Of a stretch of DNA of 64,000 nt, positions 34,927 to 42,198 are shown piece after piece. The notes below the pieces were generated by a model that was given only the letters and a program-made list of their open reading frames with translations, was not told the DNA's origin and did not search any database. How positions within the stretch are numbered: the stretch's first letter is position 1; each line of letters starts with the position of its first letter. The stretch lies in NCBI GenBank assembly GCA_965229605.1, contig OZ245892.1, positions 1,860,001 through 1,924,000 on the forward strand. Reading direction: 5' to 3'. The stretch comes from G965229605 sp965229605 (GTDB taxonomy: Bacteria; Pseudomonadota; Alphaproteobacteria; CBDDJK01). The position numbers were made by a program, and so were the translations under genes.

Positions 34927-36516
34927 TTAATACCATTGATCAGGAAGTTCATCTTTACGCTGACGAACATGATCCTGAAGGGCTTGATCAAGGCCCGGAT
35001 CAATTTCTGCTGGCACATAATCATTCAACAGGCTCTGCCAGCGTTCATAGGCCCGGGTATAGGCATCTTTGGCCCCGCGCTCTTCCCAGCTTTCGACATT
35101 TTCGCTGTCCGACAGGGCGGGTTCGTAGAAGGCAGTTTGATAGTTATCCATGGTGTGGGAGGAACCCAGAAAATGCCCGCCAGGCTTGACCTCTTCATAG
35201 GCTTTGATCGCCAGTTGATTATCGTCAAGTTCAAGTCCGCCCAGGAATTTTTGATAGCCCCCCAGCCGGTCGGCATCAAGAACCAGCTTTTCATAGCCGG
35301 TGCATAAGCCGCCTTCGAGCCAGCCTGCGGAATGCAAGACAAAATTGGCACCAGCCATAGCGGTTGACAACATTGAATCGGCACTTTCTGCGGCGGCCTG
35401 AAAATCAGGAATCTTGGAAGCGGTCAATCCGCCGCCACAGCGCAAAGGCAGGTTAAGTCGCCGCGCAAGATGGCCGATCACAAGATTGGACAAGGTTGGT
35501 TCTGGCATCCCGAAGGTAGGTGCGCCTGATTTAAGGCTCATGGAGGAAAGGAAATTGCCCATCACAAACGGGGCCCCTTTACGAATAGCCTGAGCATAGG
35601 CCCCGCAAATCATGGATTCGGCGACTGCCTGAGCAATGGAGGCCGCCAGTGTTACCGGCCCCATGGCCCCGCATAGAATAAAGGGGGTGACGACAATGCC
35701 CTGCCCGTTGCCGCAATAGACTTCAATCGCTTCACTGACGACCTGATCAATCAGCAGGGGCGAGTTGGTATTGACATTGCCCATGATCACGCAATTATTG
35801 TTAAAAGTCTCCTCCCCATGCAGCAGCCGGGCCATATCGACCGAATCCTGAGCGCGTTCCTTTGTGGTGATCGCCCCCAGATGAGGCCGGTCGCCATAGC
35901 GCATATGAAGATAGAGCATATCAAGGTGCCGTTTTGAGACCGGGACATCGCAGGGTTCACAAATCACCAGACCACTGTGATGAAGGGAAGGAAGCTGGTG
36001 GACGATTTTTACAAAATTCTCCAGGTCCTGCATAGTGCCATAGCGTCGCCCGCCAGCCTGATCGCGGACAAAAGGCGGGCCATACACCGGGGCAAAAACC
36101 TGAGAAGATCCCCCGATTTCGACCGAACGCGCCGGGTTGCGGGCCACTTGCGTGAATTTAGCTGGCGCATGCGTTAAAAGTTCGCGCACCAACCCGGCAT
36201 CCACCCGCACCAATGTATCTTCGACTTTTGCCCCAAGCTGCCGCCAGACATCCAGCGCATGGGTATTTTCCCGAAAGGCCATGCCGACATCTTCAAGCAG
36301 CCAGTCAACATGCCGTTCAATGCGCACAAGCTCTTCTTCGCGCAAAAGATCAAAATAGGATAATTTCCGGTTAATAAAGGCCGGGGCCGGGATGGATTTT
36401 CGTTCGCGCCCCTCGGCCTGTCGGCCACGGCGTTCACCCCGCACACGCCCGCCAGCGCGTTCTCCTTCCCTGGCACTTGTTCGCGTTGTGCCACCTGTCG
36501 ATGTCATAGCGGTCAT
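34927..36516 (-). CDS. Trimethylamine methyltransferase (MttB) family protein, non-pyrrolysine, copy 2
   Basis: This 529-residue protein is a second COG5598 methyltransferase, clearly diverged from the copy at 5218-6792 but sharing the plan: a basic Gly/Arg-rich N-terminus (about 1-40), ERHVDWLLEDVGMAFREN, LHHSGLVICEPCDVPVSKRHLD, IMGNVNTNSPLLID, LHSAGWLEGGLCTGYEKLVLD and GGHFLGSSHTMDNYQTAFY. No in-frame TAG occurs, so pyrrolysine is absent. It is followed at once by fhs and metH, which suggests that its methyl group enters the folate pool. A corrinoid acceptor protein is not encoded nearby. AAAGGG lies about 10 bases before the ATG. The substrate (betaine, carnitine or another) is open. Confidence 0.88.
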   Translation of the reverse strand: MTAMTSTGGTTRTSAREGERAGGRVRGERRGRQAEGRERKSIPAPAFINRKLSYFDLLREEELVRIERHVDWLLEDVGMAFRENTHALDVWRQLGAKVEDTLVRVDAGLVRELLTHAPAKFTQVARNPARSVEIGGSSQVFAPVYGPPFVRDQAGGRRYGTMQDLENFVKIVHQLPSLHHSGLVICEPCDVPVSKRHLDMLYLHMRYGDRPHLGAITTKERAQDSVDMARLLHGEETFNNNCVIMGNVNTNSPLLIDQVVSEAIEVYCGNGQGIVVTPFILCGAMGPVTLAASIAQAVAESMICGAYAQAIRKGAPFVMGNFLSSMSLKSGAPTFGMPEPTLSNLVIGHLARRLNLPLRCGGGLTASKIPDFQAAAESADSMLSTAMAGANFVLHSAGWLEGGLCTGYEKLVLDADRLGGYQKFLGGLELDDNQLAIKAYEEVKPGGHFLGSSHTMDNYQTAFYEPALSDSENVESWEERGAKDAYTRAYERWQSLLNDYVPAEIDPGLDQALQDHVRQRKDELPDQWY

Positions 36517-36598
36517 AAAAGATTACCCTTTTCCTTTTCTTTTTCAAGGCACCAGAATATCAATCCCGAATCCGGTCACGCTAACTAGTATGATTCCC

Positions 36599-36640
36599 AA
36601 AATAACAATATCAAAATAACAATATACAGAATAACTGTAT
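36599..36640. repeat. Tandem 13-mers and inverted repeat between mttB copy 2 and enoyl-CoA hydratase
   Basis: AAAATAACAATAT occurs at 36599-36611 and again at 36613-36625, followed by ATACAG (36624-36629) and CTGTAT (36635-36640), an inverted repeat with a 5-base spacer. The cluster lies in the 218-bp gap between two divergent genes and is a likely regulatory site; nothing else is visible in this gap. Confidence 0.5.
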
Positions 36641-36734
36641 TTTAAAAGCAGAATATAGGGCTTGTCATCAAGCCTTTGCTCTGCAATCTTTTGCGCAGAT
36701 TGAAAATATGCGATTGTGCTGATTGTGAGGTTTT

Positions 36735-37559
36735 ATGTTTCCGAATAAAACAATTTCTGTTGAGCCATGGTCTCCAGAAGGGGGCGATCATGAAAGACGG
36801 CAAGCCGTGATGCAGGTTACGATGAATCGCCCGGACGTATTTAATGCGTTTGACGAGACGATGGTTGTCGAGATTGATCAGGCTTTCAGCCAGCTTGCGG
36901 CTTTGCCAGAGGTGCGGGTGATTATCCTTGCCGGAGCGGGCAAACATTTCAGTGCCGGGGCTGATTTACAATGGATGCAAAAGGCCAGCCGTGCTTCTTT
37001 TGAGTGGAATCTTGAGGATGCACGCGGGTTTGCCGGGATGTTTGCCCGCATTCATCGCTTTCCTAAACCGGTGATTGCCCGGGTTCAGGGAGCCGCGATG
37101 GGGGGCGGTGCCGGGCTGGTCTGCGCGTGTGATTTTGCGATTGGATCAGAAAATGCCCGCTTTTCGATCAGTGAGGCGCGATTTGGCATTATTCCATCGG
37201 TGATTGGTCCCTATCTGGTTAATGCGGTGGGCCCGCGTGCGGCGCGACGGCTGGCCCTGACAACCACAAAGATCGGGGCGGAAGAAGCCCTGCGCCTTGG
37301 CCTGTTGCAGCAGCTGGTGAGTGCAGAAGAGCTTGATTCGACGATTGATTCTGTGGTGAGGGACCTGCTTGATGGCGGCCCGCAAGCCCATAAAAAGATC
37401 AAGCAGCTCTTTTCCCGATTGAGCGTTGGCCCGGTTGAGGACGAGACGATTGAATTAACGGCCCAGACCATCAGTCGCTTGCGCGGCACCGAGGAGGCCC
37501 GCGAAGGGTTTGAGGCCTTTTTGACCAAACGTCCGGCAAGCTGGGCGCCGAAAGATTAG
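36735..37559 (+). CDS. Enoyl-CoA hydratase/isomerase family protein (methylglutaconyl-CoA hydratase-like)
   Basis: The 274-residue crotonase-fold protein has the oxyanion-hole segments GAGKHFSAGADLQWMQKAS and VQGAAMGGGAGLVCACDFAI, followed by ARFSISEARFGIIPSVIGPYLV with the catalytic Glu region. The FSAGADLQWM wording resembles 3-methylglutaconyl-CoA hydratases of leucine breakdown (LiuC/AtuE type), but no other leucine-pathway gene is adjacent, so the exact substrate is uncertain. GTGAGG precedes the ATG. It is divergent from the second mttB gene, and its TAG stop is the first three bases of a TAGGGTCAGGACCC repeat. Confidence 0.85.
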   Translation: MFPNKTISVEPWSPEGGDHERRQAVMQVTMNRPDVFNAFDETMVVEIDQAFSQLAALPEVRVIILAGAGKHFSAGADLQWMQKASRASFEWNLEDARGFAGMFARIHRFPKPVIARVQGAAMGGGAGLVCACDFAIGSENARFSISEARFGIIPSVIGPYLVNAVGPRAARRLALTTTKIGAEEALRLGLLQQLVSAEELDSTIDSVVRDLLDGGPQAHKKIKQLFSRLSVGPVEDETIELTAQTISRLRGTEEAREGFEAFLTKRPASWAPKD

Positions 37560-37573
37560 GGTCAGGACCCATA
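37557..37573. repeat. TAGGGTCAGGACCCATA repeat at the end of the hydratase gene
   Basis: This 17-bp copy matches the first 17 bp of the 275-bp element at 38242 exactly and supplies the stop codon of the enoyl-CoA hydratase gene. It lies between two convergent genes. Confidence 0.8.
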
Positions 37574-37581
37574 TTGATGTT

Positions 37582-38241
37582 TTAGAGGGTTTGTGTGTTC
37601 AAGCGATAGCCGCCATCTTCCTGCTGAATAGCGGTTGGCGTGGCAGAAATTTTGCGCCGCAGCCGGTAGATATGGGTTTCCAGCGTATGGGTTGAGACGG
37701 TGCCGCCATAGCCCCAGACGCCGCGCAAAATATCCTCGCGCAGCACCTTTTTGCCATTTGCGAGCAGCAGATAGCTGATGATTCCCAACTCTGTATCCGT
37801 CAGTTGCACCGAATCGGCTGGTTTTATTGCTTTCAAAACCTTCCCGCAGAGTTGATAGGGGCCGATCTGTTTGTTTTCGATATAATGGGTTTTCGCCTGG
37901 CCAATCGCGCTACGCAGCACCTGCCCCAGCTGGTCAAGCCGGATCGGGGGGGGCAGATAAATAGCCGGGAAAAGACCAGAAGTATGAGAATCAGGTGGGT
38001 CGGGGACAATATAAACCCCGGCAAAGAAATCCTGAAACAGGCCCTGCCATATCTTGACCTGATCCTGGTGCGTGCAGAAAAAAACCCCGGCGGCTGGGTG
38101 ATGATCCATAGATTGCTGGCGGGCCGTTTCCGGGTCGCTGGCTGTGATCGGCCAGAATTCCTCTCCCTGATCAAATAGCCGACCAAGCTCGTCCAGCCCG
38201 GCCCTTTCGTCACCGGCTAAAAGAACGGGCCATTCTTTCAT
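37582..38241 (-). CDS. OmpR/PhoB-type winged-helix regulator with degenerate receiver
   Basis: The C-terminal 100 residues form a winged-helix DNA-binding domain of the OmpR type: LTDTELGIISYLLLANGKKVLREDIL, then WGYGGTVSTHTLETHIYRLRRKI and the wing GGYRLN. The N-terminal 110 residues look like a receiver fold, but I see neither the acidic pair nor a phospho-accepting Asp; the region reads PVLLAGDERAG and AAGVFFCTH. It is thus a probable phosphorylation-independent regulator. The start ATG 38241 abuts the 275-bp inverted-repeat element and has no visible Shine-Dalgarno, so its expression signals come from, or were replaced by, that element. Targets are unknown. Confidence 0.75.
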   Translation of the reverse strand: MKEWPVLLAGDERAGLDELGRLFDQGEEFWPITASDPETARQQSMDHHPAAGVFFCTHQDQVKIWQGLFQDFFAGVYIVPDPPDSHTSGLFPAIYLPPPIRLDQLGQVLRSAIGQAKTHYIENKQIGPYQLCGKVLKAIKPADSVQLTDTELGIISYLLLANGKKVLREDILRGVWGYGGTVSTHTLETHIYRLRRKISATPTAIQQEDGGYRLNTQTL

Positions 38242-38516
38242 TAGGGTCAGGACCCATAAGATTCATTCATTCTGCGCGTGTCAAATTTTTGATAGATGGG
38301 CTTGAAAAGCGCGCAGCGACTAGCCATCGCTAATCGCAAGCGGTTTGAAAGTTCAGATGCAAAAATTTGCCGCGCCTTTACAAGGTTGGTCAATAAAGGC
38401 AAATCTACGGCTTCAAACAAGCTCACCGTAGCTAGGGCTATGCTTTCGCTCGTTTTCATAGTATCTTTACCTTTCTTGACCAACAGAATGGATGAATCTT
38501 ATGGGTCCTGACCCTA
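38242..38516. mobile_element. 275-bp MITE-like element with 33-bp terminal inverted repeats
   Basis: The left end (38242-38274) and the reverse complement of the right end (38484-38516) agree at 32 of 33 positions, beginning TAGGGTCAGGACCCATAAG. Both ends carry TA, compatible with a TA target duplication as made by IS630/mariner-type transposases. The interior codes for no recognisable protein; two short frames, one on each strand, end within the inverted repeats and look accidental. It sits directly against the start codon of the winged-helix gene. Its tip sequence recurs as solo repeats at 29358 and 37557. Confidence 0.75.
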
Positions 38517-38544
38517 GATATTTTGATCAGTTATTTGTCGGGCC

Positions 38545-40848
38545 TTATGCGGTGTTTTCAGGTGAGTCTTGCAGGCGGGCTGCCTCCAGCGCCGTCACAA
38601 GGGTCTGTTTGACCTGACGCATCACCATCGACCAGTCCCCCAGCACAAGCTGCCGGAACAGCCGGGTATTCGGATACCAGGGGGTTTCTTCCGGCAGGGT
38701 ATGCCACCGCCAGCCGCAACTGTAGCTGAGCAGGGTCCAGCAGGGTTTGCCCATGCCGCCAGCAAGATGGGCGATCACATTATCCACCGTGATCACCAGA
38801 TCAAGCGCATCGACAGCGCGGGCCATATCAATCAGGCCGGATTGCAAAAAGGGCAGATTGATCAGATTTTCATGAGTCCGGAAAAGCTGTGCGGGCAACT
38901 GTGCTTTTTCGTCATCGGACGAAGGCGAGAGCGGATAAAAGCCGATGTCCTGAAAATTCAGCAGTTCTGCCAGAAAATGGAAGGGAATGGCTGAATAGAT
39001 TGCTTCATCGGATTCATAGTCCCCGCGCCAGGAAAGCCCGACCCGCAGTGTAAAATCTTCCTGCTTGGGCAAGGCAATGCGGCCACCTGGCAGGGGCGGG
39101 ATATAGCCCACCTCTTTTTGCAAGCCTTCGTGAGTAATACCAATCCGGTTGGGCAGCGATCCGACGGGCAGGCAAAGGTCATAATCGGCAGGCCGGGGGG
39201 GCAGGTCCGGGGTGTGAATTTTATCAATCCCGGGGACTTGTTGAAGAACCCCTGCAAGGTCGCCCGAACAGGCGACGGATACTTGACCAAGATCGGGCCA
39301 GCGCACTTTTAACCGCGGGATATAGCGGGCAAATTGCAAGGCATTTGTCGGGTCTTCTTCGGCCAGCAGCAAAAGCCGTCGCCCGGCGGTTTCTGAATCA
39401 TCGGTCAGCATGCGCCCGATCACTTCTGTTCCCTGATAAGACAATTTATAGGCCGACATGCCGAGGCGAGCTTCATAGGCGCTAAAGCCGGGACGAAACT
39501 GGCCTTTGCTTAAAAGCACCTGCGCGATGGCATAAAGGGCTGGCCGATTATTGTCGGGGACAAGCCGGTTTGCGACCCCGAAAGCTTGCAAGGCATCTTC
39601 ATAGCGGTGCATTCGGTAAAAGGCCGACCCCAGCATATAATGGGCTGCTGCGTCGTGCGGGGTGAGGGCAACGGCGCGCTGCGCCAGACAGAGGGCTTCG
39701 ACCGGTGCCGCCAGTTGCAAGGCTTTTTGTGACAGCGCGAGAAGGATTTTGGGCTGATCGGGGTTAAAGGTCAAAAGCTGGCGCAAGAACATGGAGGCGC
39801 GTTGTGCTTCCCCCAATGTTTCGCACGAAACGGCCAAAGAGTGCAAAAGCTCTGGCTGGTTGGCATTGAACGCAAGCGACTTCAACCCGGTTTCCATGGC
39901 CTGGCGATGCCGCCCGGCCCGGGTCAGGAAGCGCGAAAGATGCGCCCAGGTGCTCCAGCGATCCGGCGCAAGTTCTGCCGCCTGGGTAAAGCTGGACAAG
40001 GCGCGCTTTTCTTCCCCCTCCATGGTGGCCAAAACCTGCCCGCGATTGACCCAGGCATCGACAAGTTTCGGATCATGCTCGATGGCCTTGTTAAAACAGG
40101 TCAGGCCTTCCATGGGCCGCTTTTGATTAAACCGCATGCTGCCCAGATTATTCCAGGCCTGCGCAAAATCCCGGTCGGCTTCCAGCGATTTTTCAAAAGC
40201 CTGCTCGGCTTCGGGATAGCGTTGAAGCTCGGTCAAGGTCAGACCCAGATTATTCCATATCCCGGCATGGTCGAGATTGGCATTGCCCAGCGCAAGGAAT
40301 AAATTCGCTGCTTCCTGATGCCGGGAACATTGGCGCAGGGCCAGCCCCAGCATCATGCCATAATCCAGATTATCCGGGTCAAGCTGGCGGGCCTGGCGGG
40401 CATAGCCAACCGCATCATCTGCGCGGCTGGCAGCCAGTAACACTTTCGCCATACTATTTTGTGCGCGGGCCTGATCATGCGGAGTCATGCGCAAGGCCAG
40501 ATTCAATGTCTGGCGGGCATAACCAAAAGCCTCCATCAGCTTTTTCTCGTCAATCAGGTCATCCAGACGCTTTTCAAAGTCTGCATCAATTTCAGGTGCT
40601 TGCGGGGTTTCTGCACTCTCGTTATTCACCTGATCCGTGCTTTCCGCAGCCATCTGGACGGTGATATCTTCTGCACTGGTCGCCTTTACGCCGGATTCTT
40701 TTATGCCTATTTTTTGTGTGCCCGGTTTTTGTGCCATGGTCTGTGAGTCTATTGAGTCAACGATTGTCGCTGTAGGGATAAGGGAGTCTTGTTCCGGCGG
40801 GCCATATATATCTGACAGGTCTGATTTCGGGGTTGGATCGATTGCCAC
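38545..40848 (-). CDS. Tetratricopeptide-repeat protein with glycosyltransferase-like C-terminus
   Basis: The 767-residue protein has an N-terminal disordered, acidic region (about 1-85), then about ten TPR-type helical pairs (for example GIWNNLGLTLTELQRYPEAE and AQAWNNLGSMRFNQKRPMEG) to roughly residue 460. The C-terminal 300 residues have LRVGLSWRGDYESDEA and LDLVITVDNVIAHLAGGMGKP, which resemble the donor-binding part of glycosyltransferase family 9/41-type proteins with TPR fusions. A role in protein or surface glycosylation is possible. The start is GTG 40848, behind GGAAGAG. Flanks (MITE, hisI) give no pathway clue. Confidence 0.75.
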   Translation of the reverse strand: MAIDPTPKSDLSDIYGPPEQDSLIPTATIVDSIDSQTMAQKPGTQKIGIKESGVKATSAEDITVQMAAESTDQVNNESAETPQAPEIDADFEKRLDDLIDEKKLMEAFGYARQTLNLALRMTPHDQARAQNSMAKVLLAASRADDAVGYARQARQLDPDNLDYGMMLGLALRQCSRHQEAANLFLALGNANLDHAGIWNNLGLTLTELQRYPEAEQAFEKSLEADRDFAQAWNNLGSMRFNQKRPMEGLTCFNKAIEHDPKLVDAWVNRGQVLATMEGEEKRALSSFTQAAELAPDRWSTWAHLSRFLTRAGRHRQAMETGLKSLAFNANQPELLHSLAVSCETLGEAQRASMFLRQLLTFNPDQPKILLALSQKALQLAAPVEALCLAQRAVALTPHDAAAHYMLGSAFYRMHRYEDALQAFGVANRLVPDNNRPALYAIAQVLLSKGQFRPGFSAYEARLGMSAYKLSYQGTEVIGRMLTDDSETAGRRLLLLAEEDPTNALQFARYIPRLKVRWPDLGQVSVACSGDLAGVLQQVPGIDKIHTPDLPPRPADYDLCLPVGSLPNRIGITHEGLQKEVGYIPPLPGGRIALPKQEDFTLRVGLSWRGDYESDEAIYSAIPFHFLAELLNFQDIGFYPLSPSSDDEKAQLPAQLFRTHENLINLPFLQSGLIDMARAVDALDLVITVDNVIAHLAGGMGKPCWTLLSYSCGWRWHTLPEETPWYPNTRLFRQLVLGDWSMVMRQVKQTLVTALEAARLQDSPENTA

Positions 40849-40957
40849 GTTATCTCTTCCTTCAGCTTCAATCTTCCTCCGCTTTTAAAGCTCCCTGCTT
40901 TTAAAGGAAGTGATATTCCGCTGGTTTTCGCATTGCCCCACTGCTTTTATATTACAC

Positions 40958-41359
40958 TTATGAGGGGGATTCAATAAGTGTTAACCGATGTCCCGGCACT
41001 AACCGGCGATGAAAGCAGCTTTTGCGCCCAAGGTGGCAGGCTCCGCCATCACCGCCGACATCAACATAGAGCAAAAGCGCATCCTGATCACAATCAACGC
41101 GGATATCGACAATCGTCTGGACTTGTCCGCTTGTTGCCCCTTTATGCCAGATTTCCTGGCGGGAGCGTGACCAGTAATGCGCCTGCCCGCTTGACAATGT
41201 CTTTTCAAGTGCCAGCGCATTCATATGCGCCAGCATCAGAATATTTCCGGTTTCAGCCTCGACCGTGACCGCCGTGATCAAACCGTCCGGGCCAAATTTC
41301 GGTCGAAATTCCTGCTCGTCTTGAATACTGTCGTCCTGAATACTTCTTGAATCGGGCAT
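40958..41359 (-). CDS. hisI: Phosphoribosyl-AMP cyclohydrolase
   Basis: HisI opens the adenine ring of phosphoribosyl-AMP, the third step of histidine synthesis. The 133-residue protein has the family core: NILMLAHMNALALEKTLSSG, AHYWSRSRQEIWHKGATSGQ, and VDCDQDALLLYVDVGGDGGACHLGRKSCF, whose Asp and Cys residues bind magnesium and zinc. It is the single-function form without the HisE domain. The ATG lies 3 bp after the rpsD stop, behind CTAGGAT, so it probably reads through from rpsD. Other his genes are not in the window. Confidence 0.94.
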   Translation of the reverse strand: MPDSRSIQDDSIQDEQEFRPKFGPDGLITAVTVEAETGNILMLAHMNALALEKTLSSGQAHYWSRSRQEIWHKGATSGQVQTIVDIRVDCDQDALLLYVDVGGDGGACHLGRKSCFHRRLVPGHRLTLIESPS

Positions 41360-41362
41360 ATC

Positions 41363-41977
41363 CTAGCGGGAGTAATATTCGACCACCAGATTGGGCTCCA
41401 TCTTCACCGGATACGGCACATCGGCAAGCACCGGCGTGCGGGTGATGCTGGCATGAAGCTTTTGATGATCAACATCAATATAATCAGGCGTATCGCGCTC
41501 CGGCGATTGCATGGCTTCCTGGACAACGCCAAATTCGCGGGCTTTCCCGCGCACTTCAACCTTGTCGCCGACTTTAAGATTATAGGACGGCACATTCACC
41601 CGTTTGCCATTCACCGTCACATGACCATGGCTGACGAACTGGCGCGCCGCATGAATGGTGATGGCAAATTTTGACCGATAAATCAGCGAATCCAGCCGAT
41701 GCTCCAGAATACCGATCAGATTTTCCGAGGTATCCCCCTGACGGCGGGAGGCTTCATAATAATAACGGCGAAACTGTTTTTCTCCAATCGACCCGTAATA
41801 GCCTTTCAGCTTTTGCTTGGCCATCAACTGGATGCCAAAGTCAGTTGGTTTCTTGCGCCGGGCCCCATGCTGTCCGGGGCCGGATTCGCGTGTGTTAAAA
41901 GGGCTTTTCGGACGACCCCACAGGTTTACACCCAAACGGCGGTCAATCTTGTATTTGGCTTTAATCCGTTTTGTCAT
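41363..41977 (-). CDS. rpsD: 30S ribosomal protein S4
   Basis: S4 is a primary 16S rRNA binder and assembly initiator. The 204-residue protein begins MTKRIKAKYKIDRRLGVNLWG, has NTRESGPGQHGARRKK and YGSIGEKQFRRYYYEA, and then the S4 RNA-binding domain ENLIGILEHRLDSLIYRSKFA and ARQFVSHGHVTVNGKRVN. It ends in VEYYSR, the usual terminus. Here it stands apart from the rpsM-rpsK-rpoA cluster, as in other alphaproteobacteria. The 221-bp gap on its 5' side, shared with divergent PBP1A, should hold promoters for both genes, but I see no strong consensus. Confidence 0.97.
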   Translation of the reverse strand: MTKRIKAKYKIDRRLGVNLWGRPKSPFNTRESGPGQHGARRKKPTDFGIQLMAKQKLKGYYGSIGEKQFRRYYYEASRRQGDTSENLIGILEHRLDSLIYRSKFAITIHAARQFVSHGHVTVNGKRVNVPSYNLKVGDKVEVRGKAREFGVVQEAMQSPERDTPDYIDVDHQKLHASITRTPVLADVPYPVKMEPNLVVEYYSR

Positions 41978-42198
41978 TTTATATCCAATCGTAATGGCCC
42001 TGCCTGTATATTCAAATCGAACATAGCTAAAACAGGCACACAGGGCGGTTTTGCTGCAACCGGTAGTCCAGAACTATTAAAATCTGGCGGGACCAGCTTT
42101 CCATCTTAGCCAATCCGCATTCCCGGTCATGTGTATATTTTTACGCTATAGTTACTCTATTATGAAAGGTCTCTTAATCTCTGCGATTTAGCTTGTCA

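Noticed and set aside
38247..38511. Two short open frames on opposite strands inside the 275-bp element
   Set aside because: Both end in the terminal inverted repeats with the same NESYGS/DESYGS-type ending, as expected when an inverted repeat is read on both strands; neither has a recognisable domain.
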